NCBI RefSeq assembly: GCF_003851545.1 | Contig: NZ_BHVX01000015.1 | Span: 51,678 to 115,677 of the forward strand | Reading direction: 5' to 3' | From: Ralstonia sp. SET104 | GTDB lineage: Bacteria; Pseudomonadota; Gammaproteobacteria; Burkholderiales; Burkholderiaceae | DNA length: 64,000 nt | In this document: positions 45,835-56,492 of the stretch, in pieces | Layout of the letters: each line of letters begins with the position of its first letter | How positions within the stretch are numbered: the first letter of the stretch is position 1 | Translations under genes and position numbers: made by a program | Notes under the pieces: model-generated | What the model saw: only the letters and a program-made list of their open reading frames with translations | The model's database searches: none | What the model was told of the DNA's origin: nothing

Positions 45835-46701
45835 TTATTGCTGCACGAGTTTGGGCGTCAGGCCGATCTGCTCGGCACGCTTCTGCGCCGCTTCCGCCGA
45901 CGCACGGTCATTGAATGGGCCTGCACGCAGCAGCGCCAGATCGCCCTTCTCAGGCACCCTTTTGTGTTCAATGTAGCCGGGAATTTTCTCGCTCTTGAGC
46001 TTGCCCAGCCAGTTGCGGGCGCGATCCTCAGAAGCAAAAGCGCCAATCAGCAGAATAAACTTGCCGCCGTTGGCATCGGTGCTCGGCGCAGCGGCTTGCT
46101 GTGCGGGCTGTGCGGCGGGTTGGACTGGCTTTGCGGCGGGCTTCGATTCGGTTGGCGGCGTCTGGCTGGCGACCGTCTTGGGCGGTGTTGTCAGCTTGGC
46201 AGTTGGCGTGTTCGAGGGAGCAGCAGCTGGCGCATCGTTGCCGGCGACAACCTCTTCGCCCTGGTCAAGCGCCTGCGCCTGGTCAGCCGAGGCGCCCGTC
46301 CCACGCGATGCGGAACGGCGGCTGGCAACCTTCGGTTCATCAGTCGACACCTTGGCACCGCGGTCAATCGGCTGATCCTGAATCTGCACGGCCACCGCAT
46401 CGGTCACGGGGCGCGGCTTGGCGTCGAACACGACGGGCAGCACGATCACAGCGGCGCCCACCAATACCACTGCACCAATCAGGCGGCGGCGGGCGCGTTG
46501 CTTTTGCGGGAGTTCGGGGTCGAGGCCGTCGCCGTCATCGTCTGTGCGCCGGGCCGCACGGCTGCGGGTATTCGACGATGCGCGGGATTCACGCACCGCT
46601 TCGCGAGCCACATCGGCGGCGCTGCTGGAGTTTGCTGTCGTGCCGCGCGAGCGTTCGCCTTCAGCGTTCTTGCGGGAGGAGAAGATGGAAAACAGTCCCA
46701 T
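45835..46701 (-). CDS. SPOR-domain cell-division protein (DedD-like)
   Basis: A 288-residue protein with a cytoplasmic N-terminus (about 1-70), one membrane helix (RRLIGAVVLVGAAVIVLPVVF) and a long Pro/Ala/Thr-rich periplasmic linker. The C-terminal SPOR domain (about 210-288) includes FILLIGAFASEDRARNWLGKL and LLRAGPFNDRASAEAAQKR. SPOR domains bind denuded septal peptidoglycan, so it probably helps in cell constriction. The folC-dedD-cvpA-purF order is standard in proteobacteria. I chose the ATG at 46701, though the ribosome site is modest and the frame is open upstream into folC. Confidence 0.88.
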   Translation of the reverse strand: MGLFSIFSSRKNAEGERSRGTTANSSSAADVAREAVRESRASSNTRSRAARRTDDDGDGLDPELPQKQRARRRLIGAVVLVGAAVIVLPVVFDAKPRPVTDAVAVQIQDQPIDRGAKVSTDEPKVASRRSASRGTGASADQAQALDQGEEVVAGNDAPAAAPSNTPTAKLTTPPKTVASQTPPTESKPAAKPVQPAAQPAQQAAAPSTDANGGKFILLIGAFASEDRARNWLGKLKSEKIPGYIEHKRVPEKGDLALLRAGPFNDRASAEAAQKRAEQIGLTPKLVQQ

Positions 46702-46714
46702 GAGGGCCCCGTGT

Positions 46715-48016
46715 TTAGTGCGCGCGACGCTTGCGCTCCGCCAGCACGCCGGCAACGGTGTAGAACGATCCGAAGACAACGATTCTATCATCCTCGGTCG
46801 CCCGCTCCATGGCGTTGCGGTAGGCTGTGGCGGGATCGCTGAATGTATTCACGCTCGCGTCCTTGCCTGCGCGGAAGCCGGCATCGGTCAGCGCTTTCTC
46901 CAGGCTGGCGGCGCTCGCAGCGCGCGGTGTCGGCAGATCAGTCAGGCACCAGTGGTCGATTTTGTCGAGCATGTGGCCAAGCACGCCGACGATGTCCTTG
47001 TCCTGCATCGCGCCAAATACTGCATAGGTGTAGCGGAAGAACCCCATGTTTTCGAGGTTCTGCCCGAGCGCCGCCGACGCGTGCGGGTTATGCGCCACGT
47101 CCAGAACAACCGATGGGCGCCCCGGCAGCACCTGGAAGCGCCCCGGCAATACCACCTGCGACAAGCCCAGACGCACGTCCTGCGCCGAAATCGGCAGCCG
47201 ATCGCGCACCGACTCCAGCGCCGCCAACGCGGCAGATGCGTTCAGTAACTGATTCGCGCCGCGCAGCGCCGGATAGCCGAGACTCGGCCAACGGCGTCCT
47301 CGTCCGCTGAAGCCCCACTGCTGCTTGTCACCCTGGAAGTTAAAATCGCGACCGATCAGCCAAAGGTCGGCGCCAACGGTTTCCGCCTGCTTAACCAGGG
47401 AGATGGGCGGTACAGGATCAGAGCAGATCGCCGGCTTGCCGGCGCGGAAGATGCCGGCCTTCTCAAAGCCGATCGCCTCGCGCGTATCGCCGAGATAGGC
47501 CATGTGATCGAGATCGACACTGGTGATGATGGCGCAATCGGTATCGACAATATTGACGGCATCCAGCCGGCCACCCAGGCCAACTTCCAATATCACTGCG
47601 TCGAGGCCCGCGTTGGCAAACAAATGCATGATCGCCAGCGTGGTGAACTCGAAGTACGTCAGGCTGACGGGCTCCGGGAAGCTGCAACGCGCCCGCTCTA
47701 CCGCCTCGAAGTGCGGCAACAGCATCGCGTCGGTGGCAATCTCGCCGTTCACGCGGGCGCGTTCGTTGAAATCGATCAGATGCGGCGAGGTATGGCAACC
47801 GACCTTATAACCGGCGGCCAACAGGATCGTCTCCAGCATCGCGCAGGTCGAGCCCTTGCCGTTGGTGCCCCCCACCGTGAAGACGACGACGGAGTTAAGG
47901 TCCAGCCCGAGTGCGTCGCGCACGCGGCTGATGCGGGCCAGGCCCATGTCGATGCCGACCGGGTGTGCGGTTTCCAGGTGGGCCAGCCAGTCGGGCAGCG
48001 TGTCGAATGTAGGCAT
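46715..48016 (-). CDS. folC: bifunctional folylpolyglutamate/dihydrofolate synthase
   Basis: A 433-residue Mur-ligase-family enzyme that joins glutamate to dihydropteroate and to folates. The ATP-binding loop TVGGTNGKGSTCAM is intact. The folate-binding and Mg-binding EVGLGGRLDAVNIVD and the SVDLDHMAYLGDT segments are also clear. Length is normal for FolC. It lies 93 bases downstream of accD, with an accD terminator between, so it may have its own promoter. The next gene follows after 13 bases, in the usual folC-dedD pair. Confidence 0.96.
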   Translation of the reverse strand: MPTFDTLPDWLAHLETAHPVGIDMGLARISRVRDALGLDLNSVVVFTVGGTNGKGSTCAMLETILLAAGYKVGCHTSPHLIDFNERARVNGEIATDAMLLPHFEAVERARCSFPEPVSLTYFEFTTLAIMHLFANAGLDAVILEVGLGGRLDAVNIVDTDCAIITSVDLDHMAYLGDTREAIGFEKAGIFRAGKPAICSDPVPPISLVKQAETVGADLWLIGRDFNFQGDKQQWGFSGRGRRWPSLGYPALRGANQLLNASAALAALESVRDRLPISAQDVRLGLSQVVLPGRFQVLPGRPSVVLDVAHNPHASAALGQNLENMGFFRYTYAVFGAMQDKDIVGVLGHMLDKIDHWCLTDLPTPRAASAASLEKALTDAGFRAGKDASVNTFSDPATAYRNAMERATEDDRIVVFGSFYTVAGVLAERKRRAH

Positions 48017-48054
48017 GCGAAATAGGTGGCGCGGACTCCGGGAAACCGGCCGCG

Positions 48055-48089
48055 CAAAAACAAGAAGCGCGGACTCTCGCCCGCGCTTC
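48055..48089 (-). terminator. terminator of accD
   Basis: On the minus strand GAAGCGCGG and CCGCGCTTC enclose an eight-base loop, followed by TTGTTTTTG. Confidence 0.78.
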
Positions 48090-48109
48090 GGTTCAACAGG
48101 TGTACTGCA

Positions 48110-48982
48110 TCAGGCCAGCGCGTCGGCCGGTTGCTTCTGCAAGAGCGCCAGAAGCTCGGCAATCTCTCGGCGCATGTTGCGGCGGTCGACAATCATGTCG
48201 ATGGCGCCCTTTTGCAGCAGGAACTCGGCGCGCTGGAAGCCTTCGGGCAGCTTTTCCCGCACAGTCTGCTCGATCACGCGCGGGCCGGCAAAGCCGATCA
48301 TTGCCTTGGGCTCAGCGATCACCACGTCGCCCATGAAGGCAAAGCTGGCGGACACGCCGCCTGTGGTCGGATCAGTCAGCACGCTGATGAACGGCAGCTT
48401 GGCCTCTGCCAGCTTCTGGACCATCGCAGTGGTCTTGGCCATCTGCATCAGTGACAGCAGGCTTTCTTGCATGCGCGCACCGCCCGAAGCCGTCACGCAG
48501 ATAAACGGCACCTTCTGCTCCAGTGCCATTTGCGCGCCGCGCGCGAAACGCTCGCCCACCACCGAGCCCATCGAGCCGGTCATGAACTCGAACTCGAAGC
48601 AGGCAACCACCACGGGCAGCGCATGGATGGCGCCACCTAGCACGACCATCGCGTCGGTCTCGCCCGTGTTATCCATGGCAGCCTTGATGCGATCAGGGTA
48701 CTTTTTGCTGTCCTTGAACTTGAGCGCATCGACCGGCAGGATCTCCTGGCCCAGCTCATAGCGACCTTCAGCGTCCAGCAGTGCGTCCAGACGGGCACGC
48801 GCGCCGATGCGCATGTGGTGATCGCACTTCGGACAGACGTGCAGATTGGCTTCGACGTCGGTACGGTACAGCACCGACTCGCAAGCCGGGCATTTGACCC
48901 ACAGGCCTTCCGGGATGCCCTTGCGTTGCGACGGATCGGTCTGTTGGATCTTGGGCGGAAGCAGTTTGTCCAGCCAGCTCAT
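48110..48982 (-). CDS. accD: acetyl-CoA carboxylase carboxyltransferase subunit beta
   Basis: A 290-residue subunit of acetyl-CoA carboxylase, the first step of fatty-acid synthesis. The N-terminal zinc ribbon has Cys31, Cys34, Cys50 and Cys53. The crotonase-like carboxyltransferase core includes [19 protein letters not shown] and the stretch [22 protein letters not shown]. Length is normal. It follows trpA by 30 bases on the same strand, an arrangement frequent in proteobacteria, and is closed by a terminator. Confidence 0.97.
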   Translation of the reverse strand: MSWLDKLLPPKIQQTDPSQRKGIPEGLWVKCPACESVLYRTDVEANLHVCPKCDHHMRIGARARLDALLDAEGRYELGQEILPVDALKFKDSKKYPDRIKAAMDNTGETDAMVVLGGAIHALPVVVACFEFEFMTGSMGSVVGERFARGAQMALEQKVPFICVTASGGARMQESLLSLMQMAKTTAMVQKLAEAKLPFISVLTDPTTGGVSASFAFMGDVVIAEPKAMIGFAGPRVIEQTVREKLPEGFQRAEFLLQKGAIDMIVDRRNMRREIAELLALLQKQPADALA

Positions 48983-49012
48983 GCGTGCTCCTTGAATGCA
49001 GTGTCGCCGAGA

Positions 49013-49810
49013 TCAGGCGTCGAGCGCCTGGCGAATCTCTGCGATGAAATCAGTCAAGTATTGTACCGCTTGTTCGCGAGGTGCCTCTTCAAGCAATTGC
49101 ACAATGCGGGATCCGATAACGACTGCGTCCGCCACACCGCTGATCGCACGTGCCGTTGCCGCATCCCGGATGCCGAAACCGACACCCACTGGCAGCCGCG
49201 CGTGCTGCCGGATTTGCGGGATGCGCGCCGCCACGGCGTCGAGGTCGATGGTTGCCGCACCGGTCACGCCCTTGAGCGACACGTAGTAGATGTAGCCGCT
49301 TGCCACACGGGCGATTTGCGCGATACGCGCCTCGGTGGAAGTGGGCGCGAGCAGGAAGATCGGATCGATGCCGGCAGCGCGCATGGTCTTGGCAAAGGCC
49401 TCGCACTCTTCGGGCGGATAGTCGACCACCAGCACGCCGTCCACGCCCGCTTCGGACGCGGCCTTGGCGAAGGCTTCAATGCCCATGCGCTCGATCGGAT
49501 TGGCGTAGCCCATCAGCACCACGGGCGTCGTCGAATCGGTGGCGCGGAAGGTACGCACATACTCCAGCACCGTGCGCAGGCCAACCTTGTTGGCCAATGC
49601 GCGCTCGGACGCACGCTGAATAACGGGGCCATCAGCCATCGGGTCGGAGAACGGCACGCCCAGCTCAATGACGTTGGAACCGCCTTTGACCAGCGCGTGC
49701 ATCAGGTCGACGGTCATCTCGGGATACGGATCGCCCGCCGTGATGAACGGAATCAGGCCCTTGCGGCCCTGTGCGGACAACTGCGAAAAAGTTTGAGCGA
49801 TGCGGGACAT
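49013..49810 (-). CDS. trpA: tryptophan synthase alpha chain
   Basis: A 265-residue TIM-barrel subunit that releases indole from indole-3-glycerol phosphate. The catalytic residues are at the canonical positions, Glu49 ([11 protein letters not shown]) and Asp60 (MADGPV). The phosphate-binding [11 protein letters not shown] is also present. It is separated from trpB by a DNA methyltransferase gene, with gaps of only 15 and 16 bases, so all three must be co-transcribed. Confidence 0.97.
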   Translation of the reverse strand: MSRIAQTFSQLSAQGRKGLIPFITAGDPYPEMTVDLMHALVKGGSNVIELGVPFSDPMADGPVIQRASERALANKVGLRTVLEYVRTFRATDSTTPVVLMGYANPIERMGIEAFAKAASEAGVDGVLVVDYPPEECEAFAKTMRAAGIDPIFLLAPTSTEARIAQIARVASGYIYYVSLKGVTGAATIDLDAVAARIPQIRQHARLPVGVGFGIRDAATARAISGVADAVVIGSRIVQLLEEAPREQAVQYLTDFIAEIRQALDA

Positions 49811-49825
49811 AAAGGGATGAGTGTG

Positions 49826-50644
49826 TCAGGCGACCTTGATGGTCTCAGGCGCCTGCGATTCAGTCGGTTGGGCGTGGGCGGCAGCGGCATGCACAGCAAC
49901 CACCCGCTCGCGCGCCACGCGGCAATAGTCGGCGTTGATCTCGAAGCCGGCGAAGCGGCGGCCAAGCCGCGCACACGCCGCAGCCGTGGTGCCGCTGCCC
50001 AGGAACGGATCCAGCACCAGGCCGCCCGGCGGGCAGCTCGCCAGAATCATGCGCTCCACCAGCTCCAGCGGCTTCTGCGTCGGGTGCTCCGCGCGCTCCG
50101 GGTCTTGCCGGTGCAGGCGCGACACGCTCCACACGTCCTTCGGGTTGTAGCCGACTTCCAGCCACTTCTTGCCCTCGAAACGCTTGCGGCTGCGCGCCTT
50201 CTTGGTCTCTGCGTCGTACGGAATGCGCACGGCGTCGACATCGAAGTAGTACTCGCGCGATGCGGCAAAAAAGCCGATGTTGTCGTGCACCGACGAGAAC
50301 TTGCGCGTGCTGCCGCCCATGCTGGGCACGCGGCGGTCCCAGATGATCTCGTTGACCATCGTCAGGCGCTGCTTGAGCATCACGAACAGTTCCGGCGCGT
50401 ATTGCCACGTGCAGAACACGTACATGGAGCCGTTGCGCGCCAGCTTGCGAACCACCGCATCGATCCAGCGTTCAGACCAGGCCAGGTAGGCATCGCCCGA
50501 CAGCTTGTCAGAGTCGTTGCCGTAATCCTTGCCCAGCCCGTACGGCGGGTCGGCGATGACGAGGTCCACACTGCCGTCGGCCAGATGCCCGACCCCGGTA
50601 ATGCAGTCCTCGTTGAAAATGCCGTCAATGGCGCGCTCGGTCAT
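49826..50644 (-). CDS. beta-class DNA methyltransferase (adenine-N6 or cytosine-N4) within the trp genes
   Basis: A 272-residue site-specific DNA methyltransferase. The catalytic motif IADPPYGLG (DPPY 32-35) comes first and the SAM-binding LDPFLGSGTTA (212-222) near the C-terminus, an order that defines the beta class and means adenine-N6 or cytosine-N4 methylation. The middle part (about 100-190) would hold the target-recognition region. No restriction endonuclease is adjacent, so it is an orphan enzyme. From memory, Ralstonia solanacearum has an orthologue in the same trp position, associated with GTWWAC methylation. This should be confirmed. The insertion does not disturb the trp genes. 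Confidence 0.88.
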   Translation of the reverse strand: MTERAIDGIFNEDCITGVGHLADGSVDLVIADPPYGLGKDYGNDSDKLSGDAYLAWSERWIDAVVRKLARNGSMYVFCTWQYAPELFVMLKQRLTMVNEIIWDRRVPSMGGSTRKFSSVHDNIGFFAASREYYFDVDAVRIPYDAETKKARSRKRFEGKKWLEVGYNPKDVWSVSRLHRQDPERAEHPTQKPLELVERMILASCPPGGLVLDPFLGSGTTAAACARLGRRFAGFEINADYCRVARERVVAVHAAAAHAQPTESQAPETIKVA

Positions 50645-50660
50645 GCGTGTGGCAGTGCCG

Positions 50661-51854
50661 TTAGATTTTGATGCCGGAGAATTCGGCGACGGTGTGCATG
50701 TCCTTGTCGCCGCGGCCCGACAGGTTCACCAGCAGGATCTTGTCCTTCGGCAGCGTCGACGCCAGCTTGCAGGCATACGCCAGCGCGTGGCTCGATTCCA
50801 GCGCGGGGATGATGCCCTCCATGCGGCACAGGTCATGGAAGGACTGCAGCGCTTCCTTGTCCGTGATACCGACGTATTCCGCGCGGCCGGCATCCTTCAG
50901 CCAGGCATGCTCTGGGCCGACGCCCGGATAGTCCAGACCGGCCGAGATCGAATGCGTCTCGATGATTTGGCCGTCTTCATCCTGCAGCAAATACGTGCGG
51001 TTGCCATGCAGTACGCCCGGCGAACCGCCCGTAAGCGATGCCGCGTGGCGGCCCGTCTCGATGCCCTCACCCGCGGCTTCCACACCGATCAGCTTCACGT
51101 CCGCATGGTCGATGTACGGATAGAAAATGCCCATAGCGTTGGAGCCGCCGCCCACGCAAGCGATCACGGCATCCGGCTGGCGGCCAACCATCTCGGGCAT
51201 CTGCACCTTGCATTCCTCGCCGATCACGGCCTGGAAGTCGCGCACCATCATCGGATACGGATGCGGCCCCGCCACCGTACCGATGATGTAGAAGGTGTCA
51301 GCCACGTTGGTGACCCAGTCGCGCATCGCCTCGTTGAGGGCGTCTTTGAGCGTGCGCGAACCGGATTCCACCGGCACCACGGTCGCACCCAGCAACTTCA
51401 TGCGGTAGACGTTGGCCGCCTGGCGGCGCACGTCTTCGCTGCCCATGTAGACGACACATTCCATGCCGTAGCGCGCAGCGATAGTGGCAGTGGCCACGCC
51501 ATGCTGGCCGGCGCCGGTTTCAGCAATCACGCGCGGCTTGCCCATGCGGCGTGCCAGCAGCGCTTGGCCGATGACGTTGTTCACCTTGTGCGCGCCGGTG
51601 TGGTTCAGGTCTTCGCGCTTGAGATATATCTGCGCGCCGCCGCAGTGCTCGGTCAGGCGGCGGGCGTGATAGATGGGCGACGGACGGCCGACGAAATGCT
51701 TCAGCTCGTACTCGTATTCCTTGATGAACTCGGGATCGTGCTGGTAGCGCGCATAGGCGTCGCGCAATTCATCCAGCGCGTGGGACAGCGTTTCCGCTAC
51801 GAAGGTGCCGCCATAGGGGCCAAAGTGGCCATGGGCGTCGGGCAGGTTGTACAT
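50661..51854 (-). CDS. trpB: tryptophan synthase beta chain
   Basis: A 397-residue PLP enzyme that condenses indole with serine. The PLP lysine is Lys90 in [11 protein letters not shown], and the glycine-rich phosphate loop [10 protein letters not shown] is present. Length equals the Escherichia coli enzyme when the ATG at 51854 is used. This start has GAGAG upstream, whereas the ATG at 51872 lacks a ribosome site. It follows trpF by 95 bases, so the longer gap may hold an internal promoter. It works with TrpA, encoded two genes downstream. Confidence 0.97.
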   Translation of the reverse strand: MYNLPDAHGHFGPYGGTFVAETLSHALDELRDAYARYQHDPEFIKEYEYELKHFVGRPSPIYHARRLTEHCGGAQIYLKREDLNHTGAHKVNNVIGQALLARRMGKPRVIAETGAGQHGVATATIAARYGMECVVYMGSEDVRRQAANVYRMKLLGATVVPVESGSRTLKDALNEAMRDWVTNVADTFYIIGTVAGPHPYPMMVRDFQAVIGEECKVQMPEMVGRQPDAVIACVGGGSNAMGIFYPYIDHADVKLIGVEAAGEGIETGRHAASLTGGSPGVLHGNRTYLLQDEDGQIIETHSISAGLDYPGVGPEHAWLKDAGRAEYVGITDKEALQSFHDLCRMEGIIPALESSHALAYACKLASTLPKDKILLVNLSGRGDKDMHTVAEFSGIKI

Positions 51855-51949
51855 GGCAATCTCTCGAGGCATCCGCCGAGGTCAGGGTGAAGACCCATCA
51901 GCGGAGATATTCAGGAAGGCGTGCTCCGCGAGAAACCTGCCAGATCGGC

Positions 51950-52651
51950 TCAGGCCTGAACCGATGCGCCCAGGGCTGCATCGGCCTCGCGGACCGCACG
52001 CACGAATGCGGTCATACGGGCGTGATCTTTCACACCCCGTGCGGCCTCGATCCCGCTGCTTACGTCAACAGCGTAGGGCCGCACGCGCTCAATCGCGCCA
52101 GCGACGTTTTGCGCGCTCAACCCACCACTCAAAACGAGCCGAGGAGCGGCGCTTGTGGTTGGCGAGGATGGCGATTGCGGGAGCCATTGCGGGGGAATCA
52201 GGGTCCAGTCGAAGACGTGGCCGCCACCGCCATAGCCCTCAACAAACGCGTCGAGCAGCAAGCCTTGGGCAGCGACAAACCGATCGGCGAATTCTACCAA
52301 ATCGGCCCCCGGCTGAACACGCAAGGCGCGCAGCCAGGGCAATCCCACCTTCCCCGCGATCTCAGCGCACAGCTCAGCCGGCTCATCGCCGTGGAACTGA
52401 AGCAGCGTCAGCGGCACTTGGTCGAGCACGCGCGCCACATCATCCGCGCTGGCATTGACGAAGAGGCCCGTCATGGTAACGAATGGACCGGCACGGCGGG
52501 CCAGTTCTGCGGCATGCTCGGCAGTCACAAAACGGGGACTGGGCGGGTAGAACACCAGCCCGATGGCATCTGCGCCCAGCGCGACGGCGTGGTCGACGTC
52601 GGTCGGCTGGGTCAGGCCACAGAGCTTGATACGGGTACGGTGCAACGACAT
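51950..52651 (-). CDS. trpF: phosphoribosylanthranilate isomerase
   Basis: A 233-residue TIM barrel that isomerises phosphoribosylanthranilate in tryptophan synthesis. The N-terminal IKLCGLTQPTD with the catalytic Cys, the FHGDE motif, and the C-terminal VLSGGLSAQNV and VDVSSGIEAARGVKD are intact. A slightly unusual Pro/Ser/Thr-rich loop lies before the phosphate-binding part. The start is uncertain: the ATG at 52651 gives the usual N-terminus, while a GTG at 52669 overlaps the truA stop by four bases and would allow coupling. It lies directly after truA. Confidence 0.95.
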   Translation of the reverse strand: MSLHRTRIKLCGLTQPTDVDHAVALGADAIGLVFYPPSPRFVTAEHAAELARRAGPFVTMTGLFVNASADDVARVLDQVPLTLLQFHGDEPAELCAEIAGKVGLPWLRALRVQPGADLVEFADRFVAAQGLLLDAFVEGYGGGGHVFDWTLIPPQWLPQSPSSPTTSAAPRLVLSGGLSAQNVAGAIERVRPYAVDVSSGIEAARGVKDHARMTAFVRAVREADAALGASVQA

Positions 52652-52665
52652 GGCAAATAAGCGGC

Positions 52666-53490
52666 TCACAGCGCGGCGTGCTCGGCAAACACGCCGCGAA
52701 ACAGACTGGACGATGCCGGGGATGCGGGCAATTGAAAGACATCAGGATAGCCGACCTCGGCCAAGTACAGCCCGTCCGGCATGAAGGTGGGCGCGGCGGC
52801 CACGCGGCTACGGGCAGCCAGCACATCCGCCATCCACGATGCCGGCTGGCGGCCTCGGCCAATCGCCACCAGGCATCCCATGATGTTGCGCACCATGTGA
52901 TGCAGGAAGGCACTGCCGCGAATGCGAACGAACACCCACTCGCCCTCGCCTCGCACTTCCATCGAATACATCGTCTTGACCGGCGACTTAGCCTGGCATT
53001 CCGCCGCGCGGAAAGAAGAAAAATCGTGCTCACCCACCAGCACCTGAGCAGCCTCGTGCATGGCTGCCACGTCAAGCGATTGGTCGGGCGGCAGCGTCAC
53101 ATAACCCGCTTTGCCTTCGAGCAGCGGCGCGCGCGTCGGCCCGAAGGTCAGCGCGTAGTAATACGTGCGGCGATGGGCGGAGAAACGCGCGTGGAAATCC
53201 TCTGGCATTGCCTGCGCCCAGCGCACGGCCACAGTCGACGGTAGAAAAGCATTGGTGCCACGTACCCACGAGAACGGATCGCGCACGAGATCGGTGTCAA
53301 GGTGGACGATCTGTCCCAGCGCATGCACGCCAGCATCGGTGCGACCAGCGACCGTGGTCGGCAATGCCACGCCGGCAAACTGCCGCAGCGCTGCTTCCAG
53401 CGCGTCTTGCACGGTGTTGCCGTGCGGCTGCGATTGCCACCCCGAAAACGCGGCACCGTCGTACTGGATGCCGAGCGCGATGCGCGTCAT
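52666..53490 (-). CDS. truA: tRNA pseudouridine(38-40) synthase
   Basis: A 274-residue TruA that converts uridines 38-40 of the tRNA anticodon arm to pseudouridine. The catalytic Asp52 lies in [12 protein letters not shown], and the conserved [15 protein letters not shown] and HHMVRNIMG motifs are present. Length is normal. It heads the truA-trpF-trpB-methyltransferase-trpA-accD run, an order common to many proteobacteria. Confidence 0.96.
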   Translation of the reverse strand: MTRIALGIQYDGAAFSGWQSQPHGNTVQDALEAALRQFAGVALPTTVAGRTDAGVHALGQIVHLDTDLVRDPFSWVRGTNAFLPSTVAVRWAQAMPEDFHARFSAHRRTYYYALTFGPTRAPLLEGKAGYVTLPPDQSLDVAAMHEAAQVLVGEHDFSSFRAAECQAKSPVKTMYSMEVRGEGEWVFVRIRGSAFLHHMVRNIMGCLVAIGRGRQPASWMADVLAARSRVAAAPTFMPDGLYLAEVGYPDVFQLPASPASSSLFRGVFAEHAAL

Positions 53491-53510
53491 GCCGTGTGAA
53501 TCCTCATGCG

Positions 53511-53547
53511 TAAAGAAAAACGCCGGCAGGATACCACCCTGCCGGCG
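53511..53547 (-). terminator. terminator of fimV
   Basis: On the minus strand CGCCGGCAGG and CCTGCCGGCG form a ten-pair stem with a seven-base loop, followed by TTTTTCTTT. It sits between the fimV stop and the truA start. Confidence 0.9.
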
Positions 53548-53573
53548 CTGTCGATGGCGTATAACGCGGTACG

Positions 53574-56492
53574 TCAGCCGATCTGGCGCATCAAGGCTTG
53601 CGCCTCGGCGTGGAACGACGGATCGCCCAGGTCCAGCACTTCCTGCAGCAGCTCGCGTGCGCCTTCCTTGTCGCCAATCTCGATATAGGCCTTGGCCAGA
53701 TCAAACTTGATCTGCAGATCGCGCACACCGTCGGCACCGTGCTCGCCGGACAGCGTGTGCGGCAGGTTGGTATCCAGACGGATGGCCGATTGCGGCTCGT
53801 CGTTGGCGACTTCGGCGTGCTCGCCGTGGCGCTCAGCGTGATGCGGCTCGGATTCGAAGTGCATCGGGGCCTGAGACAAGTCGGTCGGCTGTGCCCAGCT
53901 CGGCAAGGCTTCCTCAGAGGCCGCTGCTGCTGCCGGGGCAGCCGTTTCTGCGGAAGGCGGCGTCGGATTCAGATCCAGCGACAGATCCGACAGATCCATA
54001 TGCAGCGGCGGCGCGGCGACGGGCTGGTAAGCCTCGCCAGCGTGCGCGTTGAACTGCGGCAGATCCGCCTGGGGTTCGGCGTGCACCTTGAAGATGTCCG
54101 ATGCCACTTCCGGCGCAGTGATCGGCTCACCTGCAGCCGGCGCCGGGAACGACTCCAGCGGCAGATCGAAATCTGCCAATTGCGGTGCCTTGGTCGACGG
54201 GGCGGACGGGTCCATATCCGGCGACAGCGTGGTCCAGTCGTCGCCGCGGCGGGTGGTTTGACCGGTCACCGTCGGGCTGAAGGTTTCAGCGGCCACCGCA
54301 GCACCAACACCGGCCAGGGCAGCGGCGCCTGCAACTGCGGCACCAGCGTGGCTCGGTTCTGCATGCGCTTCGGCACCCGGATGGTGTCCATCACCCTGCA
54401 CCGTCAGATACAGCGGGTTGGCCGGATCGAACTTGCGGCCCATCGCGGCAGCCTCCGCCCATTCCGGCGAGGCAGCGCCGACTTGCGCCAGCATCTCTTC
54501 AGCGATGGTCTGGAAACCATGTGCGTCCTGACGATTGGCGTAGATTTCCATCAACTTCAGGCGAATGGCTTGGCGCTCCGGATGTTGCTCCAGCGCCTCG
54601 CGCAGAATTTCTTCGGCCTGCACATCACGACCGTAGGCAATATAGACATCGGCCTCGGCAATCGGGTCAACCTCATTGCTCTCGTTGCCGCCACCAATGC
54701 GGAAATCCGCACCGAACACGCTGTGCTGCGAAGTGTCAACACTCTGACCGCCGGCCGCGCCGAACAGCGAGTTGGCACCCGCCATCACCGTGCTTTCCTG
54801 CGACAGCAGGCTGTCCTGGAAGCCATGTGCCTGCTCAGGCTTCTGCTGGCGACGGCGATACACCACCAGACCACCCAGCAGGGCAACGACCAGGCCGCCC
54901 AGACCCAAGGCCATCGGGTTAGCCAGCAGCGACGAGAAGAACGATTCCTCCTGGACCGGCGGCGGTACCACAACCACCGGCGCCTTCTTCGGCGCAGCGG
55001 CCGGAGCCGATGCAGCGCCCACCGGTGCGCTTGCAGCCGCTTGCGGTGCCGAGGCCGCAGCCACGGGCGCCGATGCGGCTTGCGGTGCAGAAGCCGCCGC
55101 GGCAGCCGTTGCGGACGAAGCCGGTGCAGCAGCGGCTGTTTCCGCCGGTGCAGCAGCAACAGGGGCCGGAGACGGCGCCGCAGTCGTCGGTGCGGGCGCA
55201 TTGGCCGCCGCCACAGCGGGAGCGGCCGTGGACGGTGCAGCACCAGCAGCCGGTTTGGCAGCGCTGGCTGCCTTGGCCAGTTCGGCGTTCTTCAGTTCAA
55301 CCAGGCGCTGCATGTCAGAGAGATTCTTCTCCAACTGTGCAACACGCGATTCCATCTCCTTGAGCGCGCGCTCCTTGGCGACGAGCTCTTCATCGCGAAC
55401 CGGTGCCGCGCCAGCCTTGCCGGTGCGATCGGCCTTCGACAGACGCAGCTCATCGCGGCCGCTGGCAGCCGGCGTAGCCTGATCCTGCACGCGGGCCGAC
55501 ACGCTGCCGCTTTGCTGGCGGGCCGAGTCGGTATCGGTGGCGGCATTGGCCTGCGCTGCGGTTGCCAAGCGATTGCGGTAGCCGGCAAAACCGGAGGTCT
55601 GCGCAACCACTTCGCGGCGCGCCTCGCGTGCCGACGTCTTCTGCGCCTCAGCCTGCGACGGCACCTTCAGCACCGAGCCGGTACGCAGCCGGTTGATGTT
55701 GCCGCCAATAAAAGCGTTGGGATTGTTGCGGTACAGCGCCAACAGCATCTGGTCGAGCGACACGGCATCCTGGCCTTGCGCAGCCGTCGACGCAACGTCG
55801 TAGAGGCTATCGCCGCGCTGCACGGTGTACGAGCCACCAGGCGTGGCGTCCGGGGCGGAGGCAGCAGGAGCGGCCTGCTGAGGACGTGCAGCCTGACGAG
55901 CAGCGCGGGGCTGGCGCGTCGGTGCCGGCGCGGCAGCAGCCGGGGCCGCAGCTTGCGGTTGTGCAGCCGAAGCGGCTGACGCCGGCTCAGCGGCGCCCGG
56001 CGCCGTGGCCTGCACCACCGGTGTTGGCGCGAAATTCTGTGTGGAGTTGCTGGAGCCAACCGGGTCCAGCAGGAACGTGTAAGCGCGCGAAACGTGGCCG
56101 CTTGCCCAGTTCAGGTCAACCAGAACGTCAACAAACGGCTCAGCGACGGGCTGAGTCGAACGCAGGCGCACGACATAGTTGCCATTCGACTGGCGCTCCA
56201 GCGATGCGCGCAGCGAGGAAACGATCGGGTTATAGGTCAAGCCGGCACGCGAATAGGCATCCGGCGCAGCAAGCTTGGCGACCAGGTTTTGCGCCTCTTC
56301 GGGCGTCACGCCAGTCAGATCGATTTCGGCCTGCAACGGCTGGCCGAGGCTGGAACGCACGTGCAGCGCGCCGAAACCGGCCGCGTGCGCCGCGGGCTGA
56401 ATCAGCAGCAGGCTGGCCGCAGCAAACGCGACGGCCGACCAGCGAGGACTGCGATGGGACGATTCTCTCCGGCGGTATTGGCTCACCCTCAC
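53574..56492 (-). CDS. fimV: FimV/HubP-like polar peptidoglycan-binding protein
   Basis: A 972-residue inner-membrane protein that organises the cell pole and type IV pili. The order is: signal peptide (about 1-37), FimV N-terminal domain ([21 protein letters not shown]), Ala/Pro-rich linker, LysM-type peptidoglycan-binding domain ([14 protein letters not shown]), a coiled coil ([17 protein letters not shown]), and a long Ala/Pro low-complexity stretch. One membrane helix ([20 protein letters not shown]) and an acidic cytoplasmic half with a TPR-like start and the C-terminal FimV domain follow. The start is GTG, six bases after GGAG, and another GTG lies two codons on. It is monocistronic and in the conserved place between asd and truA. 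Confidence 0.93.
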   Translation of the reverse strand: MRVSQYRRRESSHRSPRWSAVAFAAASLLLIQPAAHAAGFGALHVRSSLGQPLQAEIDLTGVTPEEAQNLVAKLAAPDAYSRAGLTYNPIVSSLRASLERQSNGNYVVRLRSTQPVAEPFVDVLVDLNWASGHVSRAYTFLLDPVGSSNSTQNFAPTPVVQATAPGAAEPASAASAAQPQAAAPAAAAPAPTRQPRAARQAARPQQAAPAASAPDATPGGSYTVQRGDSLYDVASTAAQGQDAVSLDQMLLALYRNNPNAFIGGNINRLRTGSVLKVPSQAEAQKTSAREARREVVAQTSGFAGYRNRLATAAQANAATDTDSARQQSGSVSARVQDQATPAASGRDELRLSKADRTGKAGAAPVRDEELVAKERALKEMESRVAQLEKNLSDMQRLVELKNAELAKAASAAKPAAGAAPSTAAPAVAAANAPAPTTAAPSPAPVAAAPAETAAAAPASSATAAAAASAPQAASAPVAAASAPQAAASAPVGAASAPAAAPKKAPVVVVPPPVQEESFFSSLLANPMALGLGGLVVALLGGLVVYRRRQQKPEQAHGFQDSLLSQESTVMAGANSLFGAAGGQSVDTSQHSVFGADFRIGGGNESNEVDPIAEADVYIAYGRDVQAEEILREALEQHPERQAIRLKLMEIYANRQDAHGFQTIAEEMLAQVGAASPEWAEAAAMGRKFDPANPLYLTVQGDGHHPGAEAHAEPSHAGAAVAGAAALAGVGAAVAAETFSPTVTGQTTRRGDDWTTLSPDMDPSAPSTKAPQLADFDLPLESFPAPAAGEPITAPEVASDIFKVHAEPQADLPQFNAHAGEAYQPVAAPPLHMDLSDLSLDLNPTPPSAETAAPAAAAASEEALPSWAQPTDLSQAPMHFESEPHHAERHGEHAEVANDEPQSAIRLDTNLPHTLSGEHGADGVRDLQIKFDLAKAYIEIGDKEGARELLQEVLDLGDPSFHAEAQALMRQIG

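Noticed and set aside
54960..55290. A DNA repeat region
   Set aside because: It is only the Ala/Pro/Val-rich linker of fimV. There are no exact repeat units.
53598..55979. A 793-codon plus-strand frame
   Set aside because: It is a mirror of the Ala/Pro-rich coding of fimV. The Arg/Cys-rich translation resembles no protein.
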